24,806 nucleotides of DNA from positions 1 through 24,806 of the forward strand of contig CAJKSU010000017.1 in the NCBI GenBank assembly GCA_905202605.1, read 5' to 3'. This stretch comes from an uncultured Eubacteriales bacterium. GTDB taxonomy: Bacteria > Bacillota > Clostridia > Oscillospirales > Oscillospiraceae. A model generated the notes under the pieces. It saw only the letters and a list, made by a program, of their open reading frames with translations. It made no database searches and was not told the origin of the DNA. The position numbers were made by a program, and so were the translations under genes. Every line of letters starts with the position of its first letter. The first letter of the stretch is position 1. Below, in pieces: positions 6,572-14,800 of the stretch.

Positions 6572-7720
6572 TCACGCCTCCTGCTCCAGCTTTTGCAGGG
6601 TGATGATCCTTCCCTCATGGCTGCGCCGCCACTGGTACCGGATTCCATAATCCTGCATCAGCCGATCCGCATTGACGTTGAGGCGCTTTGTCAATGCTAC
6701 CGGGCTGATCTCCAGCCCCAGCAGCTCCGCTAGCTGGCTGGGCCGGCCCTGCCACTGCATCCCGCTTTCCGGGAGCTGCTTTGCCACCGCCTCTAAAACC
6801 GGCTCCGGCGGGGCCGTCCATGCTTCAACCGCCACATTCTCCAGCTCCCAGCGAAGATTTTCCGGATTTCGTTCAAAGGTCAGCCGCTGATCCTGCTGAT
6901 CACGTCCCGATACATCCACTGTGATTCCCGGTTTTAACCGCACGAGCTTCTGAATTAGAAACGCCCCATCCGCAGCACCCAATAGGCCATTAGTACCGGA
7001 GATCATGTCAAACTTATCATCCGACTGCTGCTTTCTGGTATGATGCACCAGCAGCATACAGAGCTTATGCGCTCCCGCAAACTCCTTGAGTTTTGCAATC
7101 AAAGCATAGTCGTTGGCATAGCTATAATATTCTGCATTCATCTCTCTTACCTTTTGCAGCGTATCAATAATCACCAGCTTTGTATCCGGGTGATTTCTCA
7201 CGAATTCTTCCAGCTGCCCCTCCAAGCCATCCTCCAAATGTTTTGCACAGACCGCAAAATGTAATTTCTCAGTTCCTTCTGTCCCATACATCCGGTATAG
7301 CCTACTCTGGAGCCGCTGATAATCATCCTCCAGCGCTAAATACAGGACTGTACCGGAATGCACTGGAAATCCCCATAATGGAATCCCCATACTGACATGA
7401 TAGGCAATCTGGGCTACCATGAAGGATTTGCCCACCTTAGGCGCACCCACAAACAGATATGTCCCCGGCCAGAGCAGCCGCTCCACAATGGGAGGGCTGC
7501 TCTCGTATACCGTTTCGTAGAGTTCTTCCAGCGTTACGGTATGGAGATAGTTGGGGTTCTGCATTCTTCGGATTCGCGCGAAGATATCCTCGGAATCTTC
7601 CTCCTTGCATTTTTCTGTCCGCTCTGTTATACTGCTGGTAGATTCTTTGTGAAACGGCTGTTCCCCGTCTGTTGCAGCAGACGGATTCGGAACAGTCGTT
7701 TTCTCTATTGCCCCAGTCAC
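6572..7720 (-). CDS. RepA-like AAA family ATPase (replicative helicase type)
   Basis: The 382-residue protein has Walker A GAPKVGKS at 92-99, Walker B LVIIDTL at 182-188 and a LLVHHTRK segment at 223-230. This fits the RecA-fold AAA_25 / RepA hexameric helicase family known from plasmid RSF1010. The C-terminal ~100 residues look like a small winged-helix DNA-binding region (LAELLGLEISPVALTKRLN). It likely unwinds DNA for replication of the excised circle. The start is GTG, directly after the TGA of the preceding gene, with GGAGG 8 bases upstream. The tandem repeats just behind its stop could be its target. Assignment to a helicase rather than another AAA ATPase is by motif only. Confidence 0.85.
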   Translation of the reverse strand: MTGAIEKTTVPNPSAATDGEQPFHKESTSSITERTEKCKEEDSEDIFARIRRMQNPNYLHTVTLEELYETVYESSPPIVERLLWPGTYLFVGAPKVGKSFMVAQIAYHVSMGIPLWGFPVHSGTVLYLALEDDYQRLQSRLYRMYGTEGTEKLHFAVCAKHLEDGLEGQLEEFVRNHPDTKLVIIDTLQKVREMNAEYYSYANDYALIAKLKEFAGAHKLCMLLVHHTRKQQSDDKFDMISGTNGLLGAADGAFLIQKLVRLKPGITVDVSGRDQQDQRLTFERNPENLRWELENVAVEAWTAPPEPVLEAVAKQLPESGMQWQGRPSQLAELLGLEISPVALTKRLNVNADRLMQDYGIRYQWRRSHEGRIITLQKLEQEA

Positions 7721-8044
7721 TCAGCATTCCTCCTTCATTCCATTCATAATTTCAGCCAGCAGCTTGATCGTGGCAAGCAGCTCATCATCGACACCAGCGC
7801 CAGCTTCAATGCGCCGTAATTCTGCCGCCACGGCCCCCAGCTCGCCCCGTAGCGCCTTAAACACTCTGGGGTTGCCCTGCACCACCACCGAACGATTTTC
7901 AAGTCGGTGAAGGATATAGTCCTGCTTTGTCAGGCCAGAAAGCCGCACGCAGCGCTCCAACTGCTCGTTTTCTTCGGGGGATACCCGAAATGCAATAGTC
8001 TTGTTTCGCCAGCGGTTATGCTCATCCCTGTTCTTCTGTGACAT
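7721..8044 (-). CDS. Ribbon-helix-helix protein, MobC-like relaxosome accessory
   Basis: The 107-residue protein contains KTIAFRVSPEENEQLERCVRLSGLTKQDYI near its N-terminus, the strand-helix-helix pattern of ribbon-helix-helix DNA-binding proteins. A helical C-terminal part follows. Proteins of this kind next to relaxases (MobC type) bind oriT and help the relaxase melt and nick it. The ATG lies 23 bases inside the integrase gene and is preceded by AAGGGG. Its stop abuts the GTG of the RepA-like gene. It could instead be a copy-control regulator for that gene. Confidence 0.75.
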   Translation of the reverse strand: MSQKNRDEHNRWRNKTIAFRVSPEENEQLERCVRLSGLTKQDYILHRLENRSVVVQGNPRVFKALRGELGAVAAELRRIEAGAGVDDELLATIKLLAEIMNGMKEEC

Positions 8045-9119
8045 GATCCATGCCCCTTTCCATGTTCAATTTATCTGCCATTTCCGTCTGCTTTGACGGG
8101 AACAGATGTGCGTAATTATAGGTGATCTCAATGCTTTCATGGCCCAGCCGATCCGCAATCGCAGTTGCCGAGAATCCAAGATCGATCAGCAAGCTCACAT
8201 GGCTGTGTCGAATATCGTGAATTCGTATACGTTTGACCCCGGTTTCCTTTGTACCTCGCTCCATCTCCCGGTAGAGATACGTTTTCGTTACCGGAAACAT
8301 GCGATCCTCCGGCCCCATTTTATAGAGCATCTTCAAGTATTCTTGAAGCTCCTCTGCTAGAAATTCTGGAATGATGATCGTTCGGTTGCTCTTTTCCGTC
8401 TTGGGGGAGGTAATCAAATTCTTTCCGTTGACTCTCTGAAAGGACTTGTTGATGGTAAGCGTGCGTTTCTGAAAGTCAAAGTCAGATGGGGTTAATGCCA
8501 GCAGCTCCCCTTCCCGGATTCCACACCAATAAAGCACTTCAAACGCGTAGTAGGACATAGGCTTGTCCATCATGGCCTCTGCAAATCTCAAATACTCTTC
8601 CTTTGTCCAAAAGAGCATTTCTCGATTTTTCTTCTTCCCCATGCTCCCCGCCTTTTTGCAGGGATTCTCCCGCAAATTGTAATAGCGCACCGCATGGTTA
8701 AAAATAGCGCTAAGTTGGTTATGAATCGTTTTCAGGTAAACTGGCGAATATGGCTTTCCATTCGCATCCTTAAAATTGATGAGTTCATTCTGCCAGGTAA
8801 TAATCTGCTGCGCCGTAATACTGCACATTTTCAGCTTTCCGAAATAGGGCAGCAGCTTTGTTTCGATAATGTGCTCTTTGCTAGCCCAGGTACTCTCCTT
8901 GCATCGGCTCTTTTGATCCTCTGTGTAGCGAACTACAAAGTTAGCAAATGTCATATTTAAGTCCGCATTCTTCTGCTGGAGAAATTCCCGCTCCCATTCC
9001 AGTGCATCCCTTTTTGTTTTGAACCCCCGTTTCAATTTCTTTTGCTTTGTTCCTGTCCAACTCTCGCAGTAAAAGGACGCATACCACGTTCCTTTATTAC
9101 GATCCTTATACGCTGGCAT
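8022..9119 (-). CDS. int: Tyrosine recombinase (integrase) of the guaA-integrated element
   Basis: This 365-residue phage-type integrase has an N-terminal arm-binding domain (about 5-50, GTWYASFYCESWTG), a SAM-like core-binding domain (about 53-155) and a catalytic domain. The catalytic residues seen are R202 (CGIREGE), K240 (SPKTEK), H301 and R304 (HDIRH), H327 (LGH) and the nucleophile Y336 (NYAHLF), so it appears active. It would cut the 13-bp core shared by the element and the guaA 3' end. The ATG at 9119 follows a GGGGGGAG site and lies 14 bases inside xis, so the two are translationally coupled. An earlier in-frame start at 9167 would bury it further in xis and add residues foreign to the family. 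Confidence 0.95.
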   Translation of the reverse strand: MPAYKDRNKGTWYASFYCESWTGTKQKKLKRGFKTKRDALEWEREFLQQKNADLNMTFANFVVRYTEDQKSRCKESTWASKEHIIETKLLPYFGKLKMCSITAQQIITWQNELINFKDANGKPYSPVYLKTIHNQLSAIFNHAVRYYNLRENPCKKAGSMGKKKNREMLFWTKEEYLRFAEAMMDKPMSYYAFEVLYWCGIREGELLALTPSDFDFQKRTLTINKSFQRVNGKNLITSPKTEKSNRTIIIPEFLAEELQEYLKMLYKMGPEDRMFPVTKTYLYREMERGTKETGVKRIRIHDIRHSHVSLLIDLGFSATAIADRLGHESIEITYNYAHLFPSKQTEMADKLNMERGMDHVTEEQG

Positions 9120-9318
9120 TGTCTCCCCCCTTCTCCACCTCACACATCCCATAGAATTTTTCTTCAAAGTACTTCCGACTGACTCTACCGGGAATTACAA
9201 GGTATCCTTTGCTTTTTAACTCATCATTCATGTCCCTGAGCAGCCTATAGGCATAAGGCTTGGATATTCCCAAAATCTCAGCAGCTTCGTCGGCTCTAAT
9301 GAACATTACTTCTTGCAT
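9106..9318 (-). CDS. xis: Excisionase-like small helix-turn-helix protein
   Basis: The protein has 70 residues. Residues 5-35 (MFIRADEAAEILGISKPYAYRLLRDMN) form the MerR-like winged-helix of Tn916 Xis-type excisionases, followed by GYLVIPGRVSRKYFEEKFYG. Such proteins bend the attL or attR arms and turn the integrase toward excision. GGAGG lies 8 bases upstream of the ATG. It is the first gene of the operon and overlaps int by 14 bases. The 18-bp motifs beside its promoter and near the left att site are candidate binding sites (inference). Confidence 0.88.
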   Translation of the reverse strand: MQEVMFIRADEAAEILGISKPYAYRLLRDMNDELKSKGYLVIPGRVSRKYFEEKFYGMCEVEKGGDNASV

Positions 9319-9338
9319 ATTGCAGCCTCCTTTTTTTA

Positions 9339-9356
9339 CATTCGCATTTTTGTTAA
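9339..9356 (+). promoter_or_regulatory. 18-bp CATTCGC-type motif between xis and its promoter
   Basis: CATTCGCATTTTTGTTAA is identical to 571-588 and lies in the xis leader between the -10 element and the ribosome binding site. Confidence 0.6.
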
Positions 9357-9370
9357 TCTTTATATTTTTG

Positions 9371-9400
9371 ATTATACATTAACACCCACGTTAATGTCAA
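9371..9400 (-). promoter_or_regulatory. Strong promoter of the xis-int-mob operon with operator palindrome
   Basis: On the minus strand TTGACA (9395-9400) and TATAAT (9371-9376) are both perfect consensus, spaced 18 bp. The inverted repeat CATTAAC/GTTAATG (9377-9383 and 9390-9396) fills the spacer. A protein bound there would block RNA polymerase; the divergent XRE-type regulator is the obvious candidate. Confidence 0.75.
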
Positions 9401-9406
9401 GCGTTT

Positions 9407-9424
9407 TATTCGCTTTTTTGTTAA
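9407..9424 (+). promoter_or_regulatory. Third, slightly divergent 18-bp CATTCGC-type motif
   Basis: TATTCGCTTTTTTGTTAA differs from the other two copies at two positions. It lies between the -35 elements of the divergent xis and regulator promoters, so a bound protein could affect both. Confidence 0.5.
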
Positions 9425-9432
9425 GATTTATC

Positions 9433-9461
9433 TTGCATATTTTTTAGATATACGCTATACT
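9433..9461 (+). promoter_or_regulatory. Promoter of the element's regulator gene
   Basis: TTGCAT (9433-9438) and TATACT (9456-9461) are separated by 17 bp, 24 bases before the ATG at 9486. Confidence 0.65.
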
Positions 9462-9485
9462 GCTAGTAAAGGCTGGTGAGTATTT

Positions 9486-10043
9486 ATGACTGTAGGAGAA
9501 AAGATTAGAAAAATTCGCACCTTTCGCGGCATGACTCAGCGTGAATTGGGTCTTGCCGTTGGCTTCGAGGAAAAGAGCGCCGATAACCGTATCGCACAGT
9601 ATGAAACCAACTACCGTGTTCCAAAAAGAGAACTGCTGGACAAAATCGCCGAAGCCCTGCATATAGATCGGCAGAATTTCTATACCATCTGCCCTGGCTG
9701 CGCAGAGGATTTCATGCGGACATTCTTCTGGCTTGATGAAGATCATCCAGGCGCTATCCGGCTGTTTCAGCTCGTCCGTAACCCTGGCAGGGTAAATGAA
9801 TCTGAGGATACCGCCGTTCGCTACAACGACAATGACGATTGGCCCGCCCGTCCCCCAGTTGGCATCTACTTTCAATATGGTCTTGTTGATGAATTCATGG
9901 GTGAATGGCTGGTTCGTCAGCAAGAGTATCAATCCGGTGCCATATCAAAGGACGAGTACTTTGAATGGAAAATCAACTGGCCCTGTACCTGTGATGGCAG
10001 CCAGAATTCTAAATCTTATGTACAATGGAGAAAAAGCAACTAA
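9486..10043 (+). CDS. XRE-family helix-turn-helix regulator with a conserved C-terminal region
   Basis: The 185-residue protein begins with an XRE-type helix-turn-helix domain (residues ~4-65: IRKIRTFRGMTQRELGLAVG, then NRIAQYETNYRVPKRELL). An acidic C-terminal half of unknown function follows, sharing order and motifs with the partial protein at 1-353. GGTGAG precedes the ATG. It is transcribed divergently from xis-int, the classic layout of a mobile-element repressor, and the palindrome in the xis promoter is its likely operator. Because the same protein type ends both adjacent elements, it is probably a standard control gene of this family. The ligand or partner of the C-terminal region is unknown. 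Confidence 0.85.
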   Translation: MTVGEKIRKIRTFRGMTQRELGLAVGFEEKSADNRIAQYETNYRVPKRELLDKIAEALHIDRQNFYTICPGCAEDFMRTFFWLDEDHPGAIRLFQLVRNPGRVNESEDTAVRYNDNDDWPARPPVGIYFQYGLVDEFMGEWLVRQQEYQSGAISKDEYFEWKINWPCTCDGSQNSKSYVQWRKSN

Positions 10044-10054
10044 AGACAGCAAAA

Positions 10055-10090
10055 ACCCGCTCTGCCAAACGAATGCTTAGCAGAGCGGGT
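10055..10090. terminator. Bidirectional terminator between the element's regulator and guaA
   Basis: ACCCGCTCTGC (10055-10065) pairs perfectly with GCAGAGCGGGT (10080-10090). On the minus strand the stem runs straight into GGGTTTTTG, and on the plus strand into AATTATTTTT. It ends the regulator transcript and also stops guaA transcripts entering the element. Confidence 0.85.
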
Positions 10091-10128
10091 AATTATTTTT
10101 GCAGCAATTTCAAATTGACAACAAATTT

Positions 10129-10146
10129 AGTATCAAACCAGTATCA
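10129..10146 (+). repeat. Right pair of AGTATCA repeats, candidate integrase arm sites
   Basis: AGTATCA occurs at 10129-10135 and 10140-10146, 11 bp apart and 58 nt from the right core. It matches the left pair at 624-641. Confidence 0.7.
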
Positions 10147-10204
10147 TAGAGCAAATCCAGCACCTAAAAGTACTGTATTTGCAACGAAAAATCAGGTTTG
10201 TGAA

Positions 10205-10217
10205 ATTATTCCCACTC
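10205..10217. repeat. Right att core (13-bp direct repeat copy 2) within the guaA 3' end
   Basis: ATTATTCCCACTC is identical to 508-520. On the minus strand it spells the last three guaA codons (GAG TGG GAA), the TAA stop and one further base, so integration keeps the gene whole. Confidence 0.88.
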
Positions 10218-11747
10218 AATCGTTGCCGGCGGCTTCGACGTAATATCATACACGATCCGGTTGATTCCCTTAACCTCGTTGATAATTCTCACACTGATCT
10301 TATCCAGCGTCTCATAGGGAATTCGCGCCCAATCGGCAGTCATAAAGTCGGATGTGGTCACACCGCGGAGGGCCAGAGTATAATCGTAGGTTCTGCCGTC
10401 GCCCATAACGCCCACGGAGCGCATATTGGTCAGCACGGCAAAATACTGGCTAATCTGGGTATCAAGGCCCGCATTGGCGATCTCCTCCCGGAAGATGGCA
10501 TCGGCATCCCGCAGGGTATCCGCCTTCTCCTTGGTAATCTCGCCGATGATCCGGATGGCAAGGCCGGGACCGGGGAAGGGCTGACGCTGAACCAGATACT
10601 TGGGCAGCCCCAGCTCCCGTCCCAATGCGCGCACCTCATCCTTAAAGAGCATCCGAAGCGGCTCGATGATCTCCTTGAAGTCTACATAATCCGGCAGACC
10701 GCCCACATTATGATGGCTCTTGATAACAGCGGCATCGCCGGTACCGGACTCGATCACGTCGGGATAAATGGTCCCCTGCACCAGATAATCCACGGAACCG
10801 ATCTTCTTGCCCTCTTCCTCAAAGACGCGGATAAACTCCTCGCCGATGATTTTCCGCTTATGCTCCGGCTCGGTAACGCCGGCAAGCTTCGACAGGAAGC
10901 GTTGCTCCGCGTCCACGCGGACAAAGTTGATGTCCCACTTGGCAAAGGCCGCTTCCACCTCATCGCCCTCGTTCTTCCGCATCAGGCCGTGATCCACGAA
11001 CACGCAGGTGAGCTGATTGCCCACCGCCTCCGCCAGAAGTGCGGCAGCCACAGAGGAATCTACGCCGCCGGACAATGCCAGCAGCACTTTGCCATCGCCG
11101 ACCTTCTCCCGTATGGCGGCAATTGCGGTCTTACAGTAGTCGCCCATGGTCCAGTCGCCCGCCGCATGGCAGACCTCATAGAGGAAGTTCCGGATCATCT
11201 TCACCCCGTTTTCGGTATGGTTGACCTCCGGATGATACTGTACGCCATAGAAACCCCGGCTCTCATCGCAAATAGCAACATTGGGGCAGGCATCGGTGTG
11301 CGCCACCAGAGAGAACCCCGCCGGAACCTTTGCCATATAGTCACCGTGGCTCATCCACGAAATTCCCTCCTGCGGCAGTCCATGGAACAGCTTACAGGTG
11401 GTATCGTAATAGGTTTTGGTCTTTCCATACTCGCGTGCGGTATCCTCCTGCGCTGCAGTTACCTGACCGCCCAAAGTATGCGCCATCAGCTGACAGCCAT
11501 AGCAAATACCCAGAATCGGCACACCCAGCTGGAAGATCTCCGGATCATAGTGGGGGGCATTCTCCTCATAGACACTGCCGGGGCCGCCGGTGAAGATGAT
11601 GCCGATGGGGTTCATGGCTTTCAGCTTTTCGATGGGGGTGGTATAGGGCTTTACTTCACAGTAGACATTGCATTCCCGGACACGGCGGGCAATCAGCTGA
11701 TTATACTGACCGCCGAAGTCCAGAACAATGACCATCTGATGATTCAT
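10206..11747 (-). CDS. guaA: GMP synthase (glutamine-hydrolysing)
   Basis: The 513-residue protein converts XMP, ATP and glutamine to GMP. The N-terminal class I glutamine amidotransferase has its nucleophile C82 in GICYGCQL and the triad partners in GVQYHPEV. The ATP pyrophosphatase domain has the P-loop SGGVDSS, and the dimerisation domain ends in the family-typical PPATIEWE. Length is normal. The ATG at 11747 is preceded by AAAGGAG; the longer frame upstream lacks support. It lies 72 bases after carB, separated by a hairpin. The 3' end is the insertion site of the mobile element, and the last codons lie inside the att core, so the protein is unchanged by integration. Confidence 0.98.
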   Translation of the reverse strand: MNHQMVIVLDFGGQYNQLIARRVRECNVYCEVKPYTTPIEKLKAMNPIGIIFTGGPGSVYEENAPHYDPEIFQLGVPILGICYGCQLMAHTLGGQVTAAQEDTAREYGKTKTYYDTTCKLFHGLPQEGISWMSHGDYMAKVPAGFSLVAHTDACPNVAICDESRGFYGVQYHPEVNHTENGVKMIRNFLYEVCHAAGDWTMGDYCKTAIAAIREKVGDGKVLLALSGGVDSSVAAALLAEAVGNQLTCVFVDHGLMRKNEGDEVEAAFAKWDINFVRVDAEQRFLSKLAGVTEPEHKRKIIGEEFIRVFEEEGKKIGSVDYLVQGTIYPDVIESGTGDAAVIKSHHNVGGLPDYVDFKEIIEPLRMLFKDEVRALGRELGLPKYLVQRQPFPGPGLAIRIIGEITKEKADTLRDADAIFREEIANAGLDTQISQYFAVLTNMRSVGVMGDGRTYDYTLALRGVTTSDFMTADWARIPYETLDKISVRIINEVKGINRIVYDITSKPPATIEWE

Positions 11748-11783
11748 ATTGTCATTTCTCCTTTCGGTGATGAAAAACACCCG

Positions 11784-11808
11784 ATGCGGCATCAAAACGA
11801 TGCCGCAT
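11784..11808 (-). terminator. Intercistronic hairpin between carB and guaA
   Basis: ATGCGGCATC (11784-11793) and GATGCCGCAT (11799-11808) form a perfect 10-bp stem with a 5-nt loop. On the minus strand it is followed by CGGGTG and then TTTTT. It could be a partial terminator or an mRNA processing or stability hairpin that sets guaA expression relative to carAB. Confidence 0.55.
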
Positions 11809-11819
11809 ACTTTGGGTTC

Positions 11820-14800
11820 TTATACTCGTTTGGTTCCGATTTTGGTAACGTCCACTGCCTTCAGCTCATTGGCGCGACCCATGACTCTCGCCTGAATTAC
11901 CGCCCGCGCGGTATCCACCGCAGTGATCACAGGGATGGAACGCTCTGTGGCGGAACGGCGGATGGTAAATCCATCGGTATTATGCTTCCGGTCATTTGCC
12001 GGGGTATTGATGACCATATCGAACATGCCGATTTCCAGCATGTCGAGGATGGAGGGGCTGCCCTCCGAGATCCGGTTGACCTTCTGGCAGGTCACATCGT
12101 GCTTCCGCAGGAAATCATAGGTGCCGGAGGTAGCGTAGAGATGCATGCCCAGCTCCTCCATACTACGGGCAATCGGCAGAATCTCCGGCTTATCCGCATC
12201 CTTTACGGTCAGCAGAATATTGCTGTCCTTCTTGGGAATCTGCATGCCAACGCCCTTAAAGGCTTTCAACAGCGCCTGATTAAAATCCTGATCGATGCCC
12301 AGCACCTCGCCGGTGGATTTCATCTCCGGCCCAAGGGCGGTATCCACATCCGTCAGCTTGGAGAAGGAGAACACCGGCATCTTCACCGCATAATACGGTG
12401 CCTCCGGATACAGTCCGGTACCATAGCCCAGATCCTTGAGCTTTTCGCCCAGCATCACTCTGGTTGCCAGCTCAATGATCGGCACGCCAGTGACCTTGGT
12501 GATATAGGGGATCGTTCTGGAGGAACGGGGGTTGACCTCAATCACATAGACTTTATCATCATAGATGACGAACTGAATATTGACCAGACCTACCACATGC
12601 AGCGCCGTTGCCAGCCGCCGGGAATAGTCCGCAATGATCTCCTGATGACGCTTTTCGATCTTAATGGGGGGATAGACGGAAATGGAGTCGCCGGAGTGAA
12701 TGCCGGCCCGCTCAATGTGCTCCATGATACCGGGGATCAGGATGTCCTCGCCGTCGCAGACCGCGTCCACCTCCAGCTCCCGTCCCATGAGATACTTATC
12801 CACCAGAATGGGATGCTCCTGTGAGTACATATTGATGATTGCCATGAAGTCTTCGATATCCTTATCGTTATAGGCAATCTGCATGCCCTGTCCGCCCAGC
12901 ACATAGGAGGGACGCACCAGCACCGGGTAACCGATGCGGTTTGCACTTTCCTTGCCCTCTTCGGCGGTGAAGCAGGTGCCGGCCTCTGCCTTCTCAATAT
13001 GAGTCATTTTCAGAATTTCGTCAAACTTCTCCCGATCCTCGGCTGCATCTACGCCCTCGGCATCAGTGCCAAGGATCCGAACGCCCATATTGGTAAGATC
13101 CTGAGTCAGCTTAATGGCCGTCTGACCGCCGAACTGTACCACAGCGCCCCATGGCTTCTCCAGCTCCACGATATTCTGAACATCCTCCGCAGTCAGCGGC
13201 TCAAAGTACAGCTTGTCCGCCACGTCAAAGTCTGTAGAAACCGTCTCCGGGTTATTGTTTACGATGATGGTGTAGCAGCCCAGCTTCTTGAGGCTCCACA
13301 CCGAGTGAACGGAGCAGAAGTCAAACTCAATGCCCTGACCGATCCGAATGGGTCCGGAGCCAAGCACCAGCACCTTCTTCGGTACATCCGTCCCCTCTGC
13401 CTCGTTTTCATCGTCATAGGTAGAGTAATAATAGGGTGTTGCCGCATCAAACTCCGCCGCACAGGTATCTACCATCTTAAAGGATGCGTGGATGTTCAGC
13501 TCGTCCCGGAGTGCCTTGATCTCAAAATGGGTCTTGCCGCACAGCTCACCGATAAAGGCATCGGTAAAGCCGTATTCCTTGGCACTCCGAAGCAGCGCAT
13601 AGTCGAGGGGCTCGGAGGCGATCCGGCGCTCCATATTTACAATATCCCGAAACCGATCCAGGAACCAGATATCCACCTTGGTAATGGCATTGATCTCCTC
13701 CGGAGTAACGCCCCGGCGCAGTGCCTCTACCATCACGAAAAGGCGCTGATCGTCTACCAGCTCCAGACGGCTGCGAATCTCCTCATCAGAAAGCGCCTTC
13801 AGGCTCTCAAGCTGGAGGGAATTCACATGCTGCTCCAGAGAACGGACAGCCTTCATGAGTGCGCCCTCAAAGCTGTTGTCAATGGCCATGACCTCGCCGG
13901 TGGCCTTCATCTGGGTACCCAGCTTCCGGCTGGCGGTGACGAACTTATCAAAGGGCCACTTGGGGATCTTCACCACGCAGTAGTCGAGTGCAGGCTCAAA
14001 GCAGGCGCAGGTCTTGCCGGTGACGCTGTTCTTGATCTCGTCCAGCGTATAGCCCAGCGCGATCTTTGCCGCAACCTTGGCGATGGGATAGCCCGTTGCC
14101 TTGGAGGCCAAAGCAGAGGAACGGGATACACGGGGGTTGACCTCGATGACCGCATATTCAAAGCTGTCGGGCTTCAACGCAAACTGTACGTTACAGCCTC
14201 CCTCGATTTTCAGTGCGGAAATAATATCCAGTGCCGCAGTACGGAGCATCTGATACTCCTTATCCGCCAGAGTCTGAGAGGGAGCCACTACGACGGAGTC
14301 GCCGGTATGCACGCCCACAGGATCGATGTTCTCCATATTACAAACGGTAATGACATTGCCTGCGCCGTCGCGGATGACCTCATACTCGATCTCCTTCCAG
14401 CCGGAGATACAGCGCTCAATGAGCACCTGTCCCACACGGCTGAGCCGAATGCCGTTGGTAGCGATCTCATGGAGATCCTTCATGGTATAGGCAATGCCGC
14501 CGCCGGTGCCGCCCAGAGTATAGGCGGGCCGAACGATCACAGGCAGGCCGATCTCCTTGGCAAAGGCCATGGCGTCCTCCACGCTCTCTACCACCTTGGA
14601 GGTAACACAGGGCTGACCGATGGCCTCCATGGTATCCTTAAAGCCCTGACGATCCTCCGCCTTGCGGATGGATTCCGCGCTGGTACCCAGCAGACGAACA
14701 CCATACTTCTCCAGCGTACCGTCCTCCGCCAGCGCCATGGCAAGGTTCAGGCCGGTCTGCCCGCCCAAGGTTGGGAGAATGGAATCCGGGCGTTCCATCT

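Noticed and set aside
10179..12824. 881-codon open frame on the plus strand opposite guaA and carB
   Set aside because: It is a His/Leu/Gly-rich shadow frame antisense to two certain genes. Long antisense frames are expected with this codon use. It has no ribosome site or family motif.
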